Positions 45,377-52,540 of a DNA stretch of 64,000 bases are shown in pieces; within the stretch, counting starts at the first letter, position 1, and each line of letters begins with the position of its first letter. A program made the position numbers and the translations under genes. The stretch is from Dokdonella sp041395345 (GTDB lineage Bacteria; Pseudomonadota; Gammaproteobacteria; Xanthomonadales; Rhodanobacteraceae). The stretch lies in contig NZ_JAWLAR010000010.1 in the NCBI RefSeq assembly GCF_041395345.1, forward strand, positions 118,481 to 182,480. Direction: 5' to 3'. Below the pieces are notes generated by a model, which did not search any database, was not told where the DNA came from, and saw nothing but the letters and a program-made list of their open reading frames with translations.

Positions 45377-45682
45377 TTACAGCCCGCCCGACAATTGTGC
45401 GGCACCGGTGCGGTCATTTACTACCACTAGAAAATGATTGCCAATGGCTGGCTCTACGCCTCTGTAGAACACTGCCCAAGTGAAGTCTTTGGCAACATAC
45501 TCGAAATGTGCCTCTGGCGTCAGGAACTGCGAGAGATCCGCTCCCGAATCCTGGGCCGCTTGGTTGGCAATTGCTACAACCTCCTTCTCGGATAGCTGCG
45601 GGCTGTGAGCGTTGCGGTGGGATGCAGCGCACCCATTCAAGAGAAGAGAAAAGAGTATGGAATGGAAGATGCGATGCAGCAT
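45377..45682 (-). CDS. Cassette gene 3: small lipoprotein
   Basis: A 101-residue protein with ATG 45682 twelve bases after an attC R' box. The N-terminus MLHRIFHSILFSLLLNGC is a lipoprotein signal with lipobox LNGC. The mature part ends VVVNDRTGAAQLSGGL and includes AHFEYVAKDFTWAVFYRGVEPAIGNHFLV, which resembles small periplasmic inhibitor-like beta proteins only vaguely. No family recognised. The GTG at 45703 is in frame but lies in the attC site. Confidence 0.72.
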   Translation of the reverse strand: MLHRIFHSILFSLLLNGCAASHRNAHSPQLSEKEVVAIANQAAQDSGADLSQFLTPEAHFEYVAKDFTWAVFYRGVEPAIGNHFLVVVNDRTGAAQLSGGL

Positions 45683-45694
45683 TGTTGGATAGGC

Positions 45695-45751
45695 ACCTAA
45701 CACCGGAAATAAGCCGCCGCGTTAGCGGTCGGATCGATTGTGTAGTTGTGT
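45695..45751 (-). other. attC site after cassette gene 4
   Basis: Minus strand: R'' ACACAAC (45751-45745), L'' ATCCGACCGC, spacer TAAC, L' GCGGCGGCTTAT, R' GTTAGGT (45701-45695). The arm CCG-A-CCGC pairs with GCGGCGG leaving one extrahelical A, as classical attC sites do. The stop codon of gene 4 is in the loop. Confidence 0.88.
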
Positions 45752-46288
45752 TGCCTCGAAAGTAGGCTGAGGAGCAAATGCATCCGATGCACCTGTAGCT
45801 GCATAGAACCTTTCTATCTCTGACTTTCGATACTTAGAGAACCGAGCAGACTGAAGAACCATTGACTTCACGCGCTGAGGAAGCGTGCGATCAGAAGTGC
45901 GCACACCAAGAAGCTCAAGGTGCTTAAGACTTGGAAGTTGCGCTATGGGTTCTAGCGAATTTACCAAGAGCGTCTTGCCGGAAGCATCCCAGCTCGGTAA
46001 CGACGATAAGCACAAGGTCTCCAAGCGTTTGAGGCCTGCTATGGGTAACAACTCTGCCACCTTCGGAAAATGCTGTACCGATAGATACTTGAGGCTCTTC
46101 AGTGGCGCCAGGGGCATGAAGGACATGTCTGGCCATGTAGCCACGACGAGCGTGTGCAAGTTTTGAAGCGCTGAAATTTGCTCCAAAGATTTGAAGTTGT
46201 AGTGCCAGATTCGAGCAGACCGGACCTCCAGTGGAAATGCCACTTGGGGAAGCGATTTGCTCGTCACACGCATTTGTTCAAGATGCAT
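45722..46288 (-). CDS. Cassette gene 4: leucine-rich-repeat-like protein
   Basis: A 188-residue soluble protein, ATG 46288, 12 bases after an attC R' box. It has four to five short leucine-rich units: SLEQISALQNLHTLVVATW, PLAPLKSLKYLSVQHFP, LLPIAGLKRLETLCLSSLP and LEPIAQLPSLKHLELLGV. LRR proteins usually bind other proteins. Nothing else identifies the partner. The codon use and GC content differ from neighbouring chromosomal genes. The GTG at 46309 lies in the attC site. Confidence 0.78.
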   Translation of the reverse strand: MHLEQMRVTSKSLPQVAFPLEVRSARIWHYNFKSLEQISALQNLHTLVVATWPDMSFMPLAPLKSLKYLSVQHFPKVAELLPIAGLKRLETLCLSSLPSWDASGKTLLVNSLEPIAQLPSLKHLELLGVRTSDRTLPQRVKSMVLQSARFSKYRKSEIERFYAATGASDAFAPQPTFEATQLHNRSDR

Positions 46289-46300
46289 AAGGCCTCTGCA

Positions 46301-46357
46301 GCACAACACCGGAGATAAGCCGCCGCGTCAGCGGTCGGTTTGATTGACAAGCTAGAT
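46301..46357 (-). other. attC site after cassette gene 5
   Basis: Minus strand: R'' ATCTAGC (46357-46351, with the TAG stop), L'' TCAAACCGACCGC, spacer TGAC, L' GCGGCGGCTTAT, R' GTTGTGC (46307-46301). Same length and core as the gene-4 and gene-7 sites. Confidence 0.85.
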
Positions 46358-46723
46358 TTTGCGATAGCAGGACACCCACGCCACAACAACAAGAACCATT
46401 TGAATAACGCCACAGACGAACAGAATAGTGAAAGCATTGTGCCCGGAACCTATGGCAGCCAACGCTCCTATTGCACCGACAAATGCGGCCGAGATTAACC
46501 ACTCACCGTTGCGGAGCGGAGGAACCTTACCGTTATAGGTCATTGCCAAAAGCAACAAACCTAGAATGACTGGTGAAAGTAGGATAAGCAAGGAAACCGC
46601 AAGAATCTCGGCGTTAGATTCGCCCGCCACCCAACCGTACTGAATTCCTTAGCGAGCAATGAGTATTGCCTGGAGTACTCCAGCACCTGCCAGAAGTGAC
46701 ATTTGGACTACGCCTAGACGCAT
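46352..46723 (-). pseudogene. Cassette gene 5: membrane protein broken by a nonsense codon
   Basis: The frame starts at ATG 46723, ten bases after an attC R' box as for the other cassettes, reads MRLGVVQMSLLAGAGVLQAI then LIAR and meets TAA at 46651-46649. The same frame continues GIQYGWVAGESNAEILAVS and further to 46352 (92 residues from a GTG at 46630), with hydrophobic segments ILAVSLLILLSPVILGLLLL, SAAFVGAIGALAAI and FTILFVCGVIQMVLVVVAWV. The two pieces together look like one four-helix membrane protein of 123 codons. Restart at GTG 46630 has no ribosome site. A sequencing error is the alternative. Confidence 0.7.
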
Positions 46724-46733
46724 GATGAGCAAA

Positions 46734-46824
46734 ATCTAACGCCACATAGAGCGGCCGATGGCTGACATCATCTCAGGAAACTCGAAGGCCTGTCCCATCG
46801 GTCCGCTCTAATGCGTAGTTAGGT
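46734..46824 (-). other. attC site after cassette gene 6
   Basis: Minus strand: R'' ACCTAAC (46824-46818, with the stop codon), arm AGAGCGG-A-CCGATGG that pairs with CCATCGGCCGCTCT leaving one extrahelical A, and R' GTTAGAT (46740-46734). Ninety-one bases. This is the cleanest attC in the array. Confidence 0.9.
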
Positions 46825-47235
46825 CTCAGCTGGATCTGTGGTGCACTTTACGACAGACTCGCTGAAGCGCTTGAGCTCAAGGCGCTTGCACTGCCAGAGC
46901 CAGTACATTGCATCGCCGCCGCTACCTCCAGTGACGTCGGAATCATGCAGAATCATCCAATAGCCTCCGCGACCATCGCCAGCGGCACCCTCCCACAGGT
47001 GCGAGTCTGTTCCTTGGACTTGGAAGGCTACCCAGAAGGCCTTGCCAGTTTTCATCGCATGGCGTGCACAAGCCGCCGCCTCAGATCGCTTGACCCGGAG
47101 CGGCACCTCGCCACAGGCAGTGGACTCTGGACCAGCAACGGCTTGAAGCTCTGCACGAACGCGACCAGGTGCATCACTCGTCGCACCGGAAAGTATTCCG
47201 GGAAGAGCAAGCAGTGGAAGCAAACCGTAACGCAT
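46819..47235 (-). CDS. Cassette gene 6: exported hypothetical protein
   Basis: A 138-residue protein with signal peptide MRYGLLPLLALPGILSGATS; ATG 47235 lies seven bases after the R' box of the next attC. The mature part contains VQGTDSHLWEGAAGDGRGGYWMILHDSDVTGG and CKRLELKRFSESVVKCTTD, with five cysteines (ACGEV, CARHAM, CK, C). I do not recognise a family. Small, secreted, and of atypical composition, like most integron cassette products. Confidence 0.75.
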   Translation of the reverse strand: MRYGLLPLLALPGILSGATSDAPGRVRAELQAVAGPESTACGEVPLRVKRSEAAACARHAMKTGKAFWVAFQVQGTDSHLWEGAAGDGRGGYWMILHDSDVTGGSGGDAMYWLWQCKRLELKRFSESVVKCTTDPAET

Positions 47236-47242
47236 CTCTGAG

Positions 47243-47299
47243 ACCTAACACCAGAGTTAAGCCGCCGCGTCAGCGGTCGGCTTGGACGATCAGTTCGAG
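47243..47299 (-). other. attC site after cassette gene 7
   Basis: Minus strand: R'' CTCGAAC (47299-47293), L'' CCAAGCCGACCGC, spacer TGAC, L' GCGGCGGCTTAA, spacer CTCTGGT, R' GTTAGGT (47249-47243). Fifty-seven bases; it closely matches the Xanthomonas-type attC pattern. The gene's TGA stop is in the loop. Confidence 0.9.
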
Positions 47300-47779
47300 G
47301 GCAGAACCCTCACCGCTTGCGCAGCGAAGCTTGAGACGCTTGATGGTGTCGGAAACGTTGCTTTTCATGTACTCGACTAGAAGAATGTTCTGAACGTCAC
47401 TGTCAGGTTTGTTTGCGTTCTTATCCGATTCATACCGCATCGAGAGCATGATTTCGCGCTGTGCTTCTCGGTTTACCCACATGTGTAGCTGTTGGTGCAC
47501 GGCAAAGGGCGGGTCACCTTGAGCATCTACAAAATTCTCCCACTCAGGGCCGCTCCATTCACAATACGACCAAGGTTTGCCGATATGGGCTTTGTAGTAA
47601 TCAAGCGCCGGAGTCAAAGGATAAGCGGCATGTAGTGTGAACTGCGTTTGAAATGCACGGCCACCAAATATTGGAAAGCGCTCGACTGATTGGGCGCTGA
47701 CAGGCACGGACAGCTTCGTAGGTTCTTGCGTGCATGCGCAAAGCAATATCCACAGCACTATAAGTATTACGATTCTCAT
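47270..47779 (-). CDS. Cassette gene 7: lipoprotein
   Basis: First gene of the array in reading direction, 169 residues, ATG 47779. Lipoprotein signal MRIVILIVLWILLCACTQEP with lipobox LCAC. Mature part: FQTQFTLHAAYPLTPALDYYKAHIGKPWSYCEWSGPEWENFVD and VNREAQREIMLSMRYESD, possibly a globular domain of unknown family. Stop in the attC loop. The nearest GTTAGGC box lies 49 bases upstream, so a longer leader or promoter is possible here. Confidence 0.78.
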   Translation of the reverse strand: MRIVILIVLWILLCACTQEPTKLSVPVSAQSVERFPIFGGRAFQTQFTLHAAYPLTPALDYYKAHIGKPWSYCEWSGPEWENFVDAQGDPPFAVHQQLHMWVNREAQREIMLSMRYESDKNANKPDSDVQNILLVEYMKSNVSDTIKRLKLRCASGEGSALELIVQADR

Positions 47780-47828
47780 ACGCGCCCTCTAATACCAATT
47801 CGGTCCAAAAATGGGGTCTATTTCCACA

Positions 47829-47925
47829 GCCTAACATGGAAAACTAAGCAAAAGCTGTAGGCTATTTTCTATAAGAATCATCGCCTTCCGTCCATCGCGC
47901 GGTCTAATCCAACGGTCTAATCTGG
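47829..47925 (-). other. Possible attI or eroded attC at the array entrance
   Basis: A canonical R' box GTTAGGC (47835-47829) is preceded on the minus strand by TGCTTAGTTTTCCAT, like an L' arm and spacer, but I find no well-paired L'' arm. A 9-bp direct repeat GGTCTAATC occurs twice 13 bp apart at 47901 and 47914. This could be an attI-like site or a degraded cassette end. No integrase gene is near. Confidence 0.4.
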
Positions 47926-48125
47926 GGATATTTTCTGCCCTGCATGATGTCGCAGAATTGTTGGGCGCTGACCCAACACGCTGAGTAGCCGTACATCGAA
48001 ATCCGATTCACATTCTGCGGGGTTCCGGTGCAAACGAGCCCACCATCAGAACTGGCTACTGGCGAGCGAGGATTACGAAACGGGCATACTTTCCTCGAAT
48101 GCGCTGCCAGTTTTTGCCCTCAGGC
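47904..48125 (-). pseudogene. Possible remnant coding stretch, function unknown
   Basis: Most of the 358 bp between cassette gene 7 and the CRTAC1 gene. A minus-strand frame reads DGGLVCTGTPQNVNRISMYG then YSACWVSAQQFCDIMQGRKY and stops at 47904, without a usable start. In the adjacent frame upstream, SPEGKNWQRIRGKYARF precedes it. A one-base slip would join them into a protein of about 75 residues, possibly an eroded cassette gene. The case is weak and based only on the protein-like look of the text. Confidence 0.25.
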
Positions 48126-48137
48126 GATTGCAACGAC

Positions 48138-49736
48138 TCAGGGTGCAGGACCATCCATCGACTGACCGAATATCATGTCTGGATCGCCGATGACCAGCAA
48201 ACCCTGCGCCGCAGGGTAGCTGATTCGTGTCGTGCGTCCGTCCGGCCAACGGATATCCAGCGTATCGGCATGGCTCGACGTGCCTAAACCGAAGTGCGCT
48301 TCGGTCGGACTGGATGCCTGGAATCCGCGCCCTGCGAGCATGACCTGGTACAGCACGGCATTGCCAAGGCGAAGCCGAAGTTCTGCACCGACTGCCTGTG
48401 AATTCGGACCTGGCTGCCGCAGCGCAACGCCGAGTCCCTTTTGCGAAACGTCGATGTCGTTCCTGAAGAGGTGTGCCACGCCTTCGTTGTTGACCAGATA
48501 GATGTCGATGTCACCGTCGCGGTCATGATCGAAACAGGCCACGGCACGGCCCTGTCCCGTATCGGCAACGCCCAGTGCGACAGACTGTTCCGTGAAGGTG
48601 CCATTGCCCTGGTTGACGAACAGGCGCGCAGGATCCGATCCGAACACGGGATGCGACTGGAACGGCATCCCGTTCACGTGAAAGATATCGAGCCAGCCGT
48701 CTAGATTGAAATCAGCCATGCAGCTGCCCCAGCCCCAGAAGCCCTGGCGGACTCCTGCCGACTCGCTGACATCGGTGAACACGCCTGCCCCATCGTTGCG
48801 ATAGAGCCGGTTGCCGGTGATGCCCTGACCGGCGATCGGAATCCCGGCCGGGTCGTAGATCGAACTCACGAACCAGTCGAGATCGCCGTCGTTGTCGAAG
48901 TCTCCAACGTCGGCGCCCATGCCATTCTCGTCATCAAACTGGCTGTCATCCCAGGCCGTGAATTGACCATTCCCAAGATTGCGGAAAGCGCGGGTGGTGA
49001 GAAAGTCCGAAGCCATCATCAGATCCGGCAGATGATCGCCGTCCATGTCGGCAAGGATGGGCGTGAAGCTCAGGTCCAGCGAAGACTGCAATACGCCCAG
49101 ACCCGCGCTCGTACTGATGTCCGAAAAGGATGTGCCGTTGTTCTTCCAGAGATGGCCCGCGTGTCCCGGCCAGGAGTTGGTGTTGTCCCAGTGACTGACG
49201 GCGAGATCAAGCCTTCCGTCGCCATCGACATCCGCTGCGGCGGCGGAATAGGAATCCATGACGGCCGTGCTGAGTCCCCACGAGAGGGTCGCCTCGGAAA
49301 ATTGTCCTGCGTTGTTGAGGTAGAGGCGGATACCAAAGCCGCGGATGCCGGTCAGGACCAGGTCCAGGAAGCCGTTGCCGTCGAGATCGGCAAGCATCGC
49401 GCCTGCCGCAACATCGCCGAACAGATTCAGACCGTGCTGGGCGGCTGCACTCTCGAAACTTCCATCGCCACGATTGCGCAGGAGGCGCAATGGCAGATAG
49501 TCGCCCTGTGGAACGACAAGATCGATATCCCCGTCGTTGTCGATATCACCGGCAGCAACACCGGCGGGCATCATGTCGCGCGTTTGCGTGTAGCCGAATT
49601 CGAATCGAAATTGCGCACTGGCACCGGCGGCCGCAGTCACATCGGTGAAGTGCCAGGCAGGCGAACCGGCATTCGCCCACGCGAAAGGCGCAAACGCACT
49701 CGCCAGAGTGAGCAGTAGAACACTCCGCCGCGCCAT
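48138..49736 (-). CDS. CRTAC1 family protein (FG-GAP/VCBS repeats, ASPIC/UnbV domain)
   Basis: Exported 532-residue protein; the start ATG 49736 gives the signal peptide MARRSVLLLTLASAFAPFAWA. A more upstream ATG at 49784 is possible; neither has a clear ribosome site. Six or so FG-GAP/VCBS repeats carry calcium-type DxDxDG loops: AGDIDNDGDIDLVVPQGD, ADLDGNGFLDLVLTG, ADVDGDGRLDLAVSHWD, GDFDNDGDLDWFVSS and DHDRDGDIDIYLVNNEG. The C-terminal HFGLGTSSHADTLDIRWPDGRTTRI is the ASPIC/UnbV module. The likely role is extracellular carbohydrate or matrix binding. Last gene of a three-gene operon; a 12-bp-arm hairpin covers the ATG. Confidence 0.88.
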   Translation of the reverse strand: MARRSVLLLTLASAFAPFAWANAGSPAWHFTDVTAAAGASAQFRFEFGYTQTRDMMPAGVAAGDIDNDGDIDLVVPQGDYLPLRLLRNRGDGSFESAAAQHGLNLFGDVAAGAMLADLDGNGFLDLVLTGIRGFGIRLYLNNAGQFSEATLSWGLSTAVMDSYSAAAADVDGDGRLDLAVSHWDNTNSWPGHAGHLWKNNGTSFSDISTSAGLGVLQSSLDLSFTPILADMDGDHLPDLMMASDFLTTRAFRNLGNGQFTAWDDSQFDDENGMGADVGDFDNDGDLDWFVSSIYDPAGIPIAGQGITGNRLYRNDGAGVFTDVSESAGVRQGFWGWGSCMADFNLDGWLDIFHVNGMPFQSHPVFGSDPARLFVNQGNGTFTEQSVALGVADTGQGRAVACFDHDRDGDIDIYLVNNEGVAHLFRNDIDVSQKGLGVALRQPGPNSQAVGAELRLRLGNAVLYQVMLAGRGFQASSPTEAHFGLGTSSHADTLDIRWPDGRTTRISYPAAQGLLVIGDPDMIFGQSMDGPAP

Positions 49737-49749
49737 TTGGCGCGGCGGA
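49724..49749 (-). promoter_or_regulatory. Perfect hairpin over the CRTAC1 gene start codon
   Basis: TCCGCCGCGCCA (49724-49735) and TGGCGCGGCGGA (49738-49749) are perfect complements separated by two bases. The ATG at 49736-49734 lies at the tip. In the mRNA this would sequester the start and could restrain translation or permit it only when coupled to translation of the gene ahead, which ends 68 bases upstream. Confidence 0.5.
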
Positions 49750-49803
49750 TTCGAGTGGCCATAAGAGGAGCGACCTGCAAACATTCCCGTCGCAACCTGA
49801 AGC

Positions 49804-52530
49804 CTAGCGCCGTCTCGTCGCGCGCGTGCCAATCAGCAGCAGACCGGCCGCGAGCAACAGGATCATCCACCGACCACCCACCGGCAACTCGACGAAACCA
49901 ACCGACAACCCGGCCGTGCCGCTGGAGGCGCCATCATCGACATCGCCGGAATACGTTGCCACCAGAGTGAACTGACCCGAGAGTTGCGGTCTGAACATGC
50001 AGCTGGTGCTGTCGACTGCAAGAGCAAGCGACTGGCATTCCGCTATCGGTGCGCCGTTGATGGTTACGCTGACTGTGCCGGAAAGCGGTGCGACACCGCC
50101 GGTAACGGTGATATCGAGACGCACATCCGCATTGCGCAACACCTGGGCTGGCGTGACCAGCAATGTCGTCGTGGTCGGAACCAGATCGACCAGCAAATCC
50201 AGCGCTGCGCTTGAAGCCAGATTGTTGGCATCACCCAGGTAGTTCGCACTGAGATTGCGCGTTCCGGCCGGGGTGAAACTTGTCGAGCATTGCGCAACCC
50301 CTGCCACGAGCGGGACCGCCGTGCAGCCGGCAATCGGGTTGCCTGCGTCGAGAAAATCGACACTTCCTCCCAGGGTCACGCCCACGGCAACGGGCTGACT
50401 GACCGTTGCGCTGAGCTGCACGGGCATGCCGACGATGGCCGGGTCCGGATTCGCCGTGAGCGCCGTACTCGTGGCCGCCTGCGAAACCGTAATGATCAAC
50501 GCGGCGGAGGATGGCTCGTTGTTCACGTCACCTGAATAGTTCGCCGTCAGGGTCAGCGTTCCGGCAATTGTCGAATTGAGATTGCAGCTTGCCGCTGGCA
50601 ACGTGACCACACAAGTATCGCCATTGCCATCGTCGATCGTCACTGTGCCAGTCGGCGTGCCGAACCCGGTGACTTGCACAGTCACGGCGTAGGCGCTGCC
50701 GGCAACGGGTGTATTGGGCACGACAGAAACATAAGCCGTCGTGCTCGGTGCCGGATCGATCAGATAGGGCGCGTTGCCACTACTGGGCGAGTTTTGTGCA
50801 TCGCCCGAGTAGCTGGCCGTGAGGGTCTTCGCACCCCCGATCGTCGAGGTCAGCACGCAGCTGGTCGCCGGAAGGGCAAAATTGCAAGTGGCCCCTGCCC
50901 CGTCATCCAGCGAGACCGTCCCGGTCGGAGTACCGAAGCCGGTGACCGACACATTGACCGTATAAGGCTGACCGACGGTTGAAGACGTTGGCGGCACGAT
51001 CGAAGTGATCGTCGTGGTCGAGGCCGCTGGCGTGATCAGATACGCGGCCGTCGTGCTGCTCGGCGTGTTGTTGACATCACCGAGGTAGCCGGCAGAAATC
51101 GTCTTTGGCCCGATCGTCGTCGAAGTCAGCACGCAACTTCCGGCCGGCAGCACGACGGTGCACATGGCACCCGCGCCATCGTCGACGTTGACCGATCCAG
51201 TCGGCGGGCCAAAACCAAGCACGCTGACGTTGACGGTGTACGGCTGACCGATCGCGGCAGACCCGGCCGGCACGATACTGGTGATGCTGGTGGTCGAAGT
51301 CGCCTGGATCACGGAGTGCGGAGCCGTATCGCTGCTGCCGATAAAGCTGCCCTGGCCGACGTAGGTGGCCGTGATGGTCAGCGGGCCAAGCGCCGTACCG
51401 GCAAGCATGCAACCTGCGGCCGGCAGCGCAAACATGCAGGTACCACCCAGCCCGTCGTCGACCATGACATTGCCGGTGACGGGACCGCTGACCGAAGTAA
51501 CGCTGACGTTGACCATGTAGTTCTGGCCAATCTGCGAGGGAGACGGAACGATCGAGGTGATCGTTGTCGTAGTCGCATCCAGTCCCTTGGCGCCATCGAA
51601 CAAGCCGTTGATGATGCGATTGCTGTCGATGGTCGCACTGCTGAAGCTGGAGGCGCCCGTGACCAGGTCGAAACTGAGGAACGAATAGCCGCTCGAGCCC
51701 ACGGCCTGCGCAACAACGGTCAGGCTGCCGGCGCTGATTGCGCCGATATCGGGGGCGATCGCGCAGCATTCGGTCAGGCTGGCACCCAGTTGCGAGAACA
51801 GTCCGGTCACGGGATCGACCAGAACGAAATCCAGGCTCGCGGCAAGCGGCGGGGCGCTCACTGTTTGCTCTATGCCATACAGCAACCCGCTGTCGGGATC
51901 GGCATTCAGTACCGTCAATGGAGCTGCTGTCGCAACGCTGGTCACGGCGCTGCCGTCGACCGGAAATCCGAACAGTGTCGGCGCACTTCCCGAACGCAGG
52001 CGGGCCGACAGATAGACCACGCCACCCGAATAGGCGACCGCGTTCGGCGTCGCCGCACAACAGTCGGTGATGCCGGCGTTGAGCACACTCAGCGCACCGC
52101 TGGTCGTGTCCACTGCAACGAGGTCGATATCGCCTGTTGCATTGGCGCGCAAGGCCAGAAGCCTGGGTGGAACCTGCTCAAAGGCTGCACCGATGATGCG
52201 CCCGGTCTGACCGAGGGTCACATCGGGCAAGGCAGCGCCCGACAACGCACTGAAGGCATGCAGTTGCCAGGCCGCAGCGGCATCGGCCGGATCCGGGCCG
52301 AACGCGTAAACGGTCTGACTGAAGGGATCGAATGCATTGGCCGCTGCACCGAGGACGCAGCACCCGGCACTTCCACCGCCAAGATTGCCGAGGCTGGCCG
52401 TGGCTGCATCGGCATCCGCAACAATGGCACTCGCGCTGGCGCGGTCATAGGTTAGCGCCGTCAGCTGCGCCTGGACGCTGGCACTCGCGAACAGGCCCAG
52501 CAGGAGCAGCGCACGACTCAGGATCGTCAT
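49804..52530 (-). CDS. Secreted Ig-like repeat protein with C-terminal membrane-sorting tail
   Basis: A 908-residue exported protein; ATG 52530 with GAGGAG six bases upstream and signal peptide MTILSRALLLLGLFASASVQAQ. Residues about 25-330 form a domain I do not recognise, with repeated CC pairs (AGCCVLG, TDCCAATPN, TECCAIAPD). Residues about 340-870 are seven Ig-like repeats of 85-105 residues with the motif GQPYTVNVSVxGFGxPTGxV and xDDGxGAxCxxxLPAxSC. The end VELPVGGRWMILLLAAGLLLIGTRATRRR is a tripartite tail (motif, one helix, Arg cluster) as in IPTL-CTERM proteins, so an exosortase or rhombosortase-type enzyme may process it. Second gene of the operon. Confidence 0.88.
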   Translation of the reverse strand: MTILSRALLLLGLFASASVQAQLTALTYDRASASAIVADADAATASLGNLGGGSAGCCVLGAAANAFDPFSQTVYAFGPDPADAAAAWQLHAFSALSGAALPDVTLGQTGRIIGAAFEQVPPRLLALRANATGDIDLVAVDTTSGALSVLNAGITDCCAATPNAVAYSGGVVYLSARLRSGSAPTLFGFPVDGSAVTSVATAAPLTVLNADPDSGLLYGIEQTVSAPPLAASLDFVLVDPVTGLFSQLGASLTECCAIAPDIGAISAGSLTVVAQAVGSSGYSFLSFDLVTGASSFSSATIDSNRIINGLFDGAKGLDATTTTITSIVPSPSQIGQNYMVNVSVTSVSGPVTGNVMVDDGLGGTCMFALPAAGCMLAGTALGPLTITATYVGQGSFIGSSDTAPHSVIQATSTTSITSIVPAGSAAIGQPYTVNVSVLGFGPPTGSVNVDDGAGAMCTVVLPAGSCVLTSTTIGPKTISAGYLGDVNNTPSSTTAAYLITPAASTTTITSIVPPTSSTVGQPYTVNVSVTGFGTPTGTVSLDDGAGATCNFALPATSCVLTSTIGGAKTLTASYSGDAQNSPSSGNAPYLIDPAPSTTAYVSVVPNTPVAGSAYAVTVQVTGFGTPTGTVTIDDGNGDTCVVTLPAASCNLNSTIAGTLTLTANYSGDVNNEPSSAALIITVSQAATSTALTANPDPAIVGMPVQLSATVSQPVAVGVTLGGSVDFLDAGNPIAGCTAVPLVAGVAQCSTSFTPAGTRNLSANYLGDANNLASSAALDLLVDLVPTTTTLLVTPAQVLRNADVRLDITVTGGVAPLSGTVSVTINGAPIAECQSLALAVDSTSCMFRPQLSGQFTLVATYSGDVDDGASSGTAGLSVGFVELPVGGRWMILLLAAGLLLIGTRATRRR

Positions 52531-52540
52531 GGCGTACTCC

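Noticed and set aside
44394..47835. REP elements as the explanation for repeats between cassette genes
   Set aside because: The sites are oriented with the genes, end in GTTRRRY-type boxes and contain extrahelical bases, which fits attC rather than REP.
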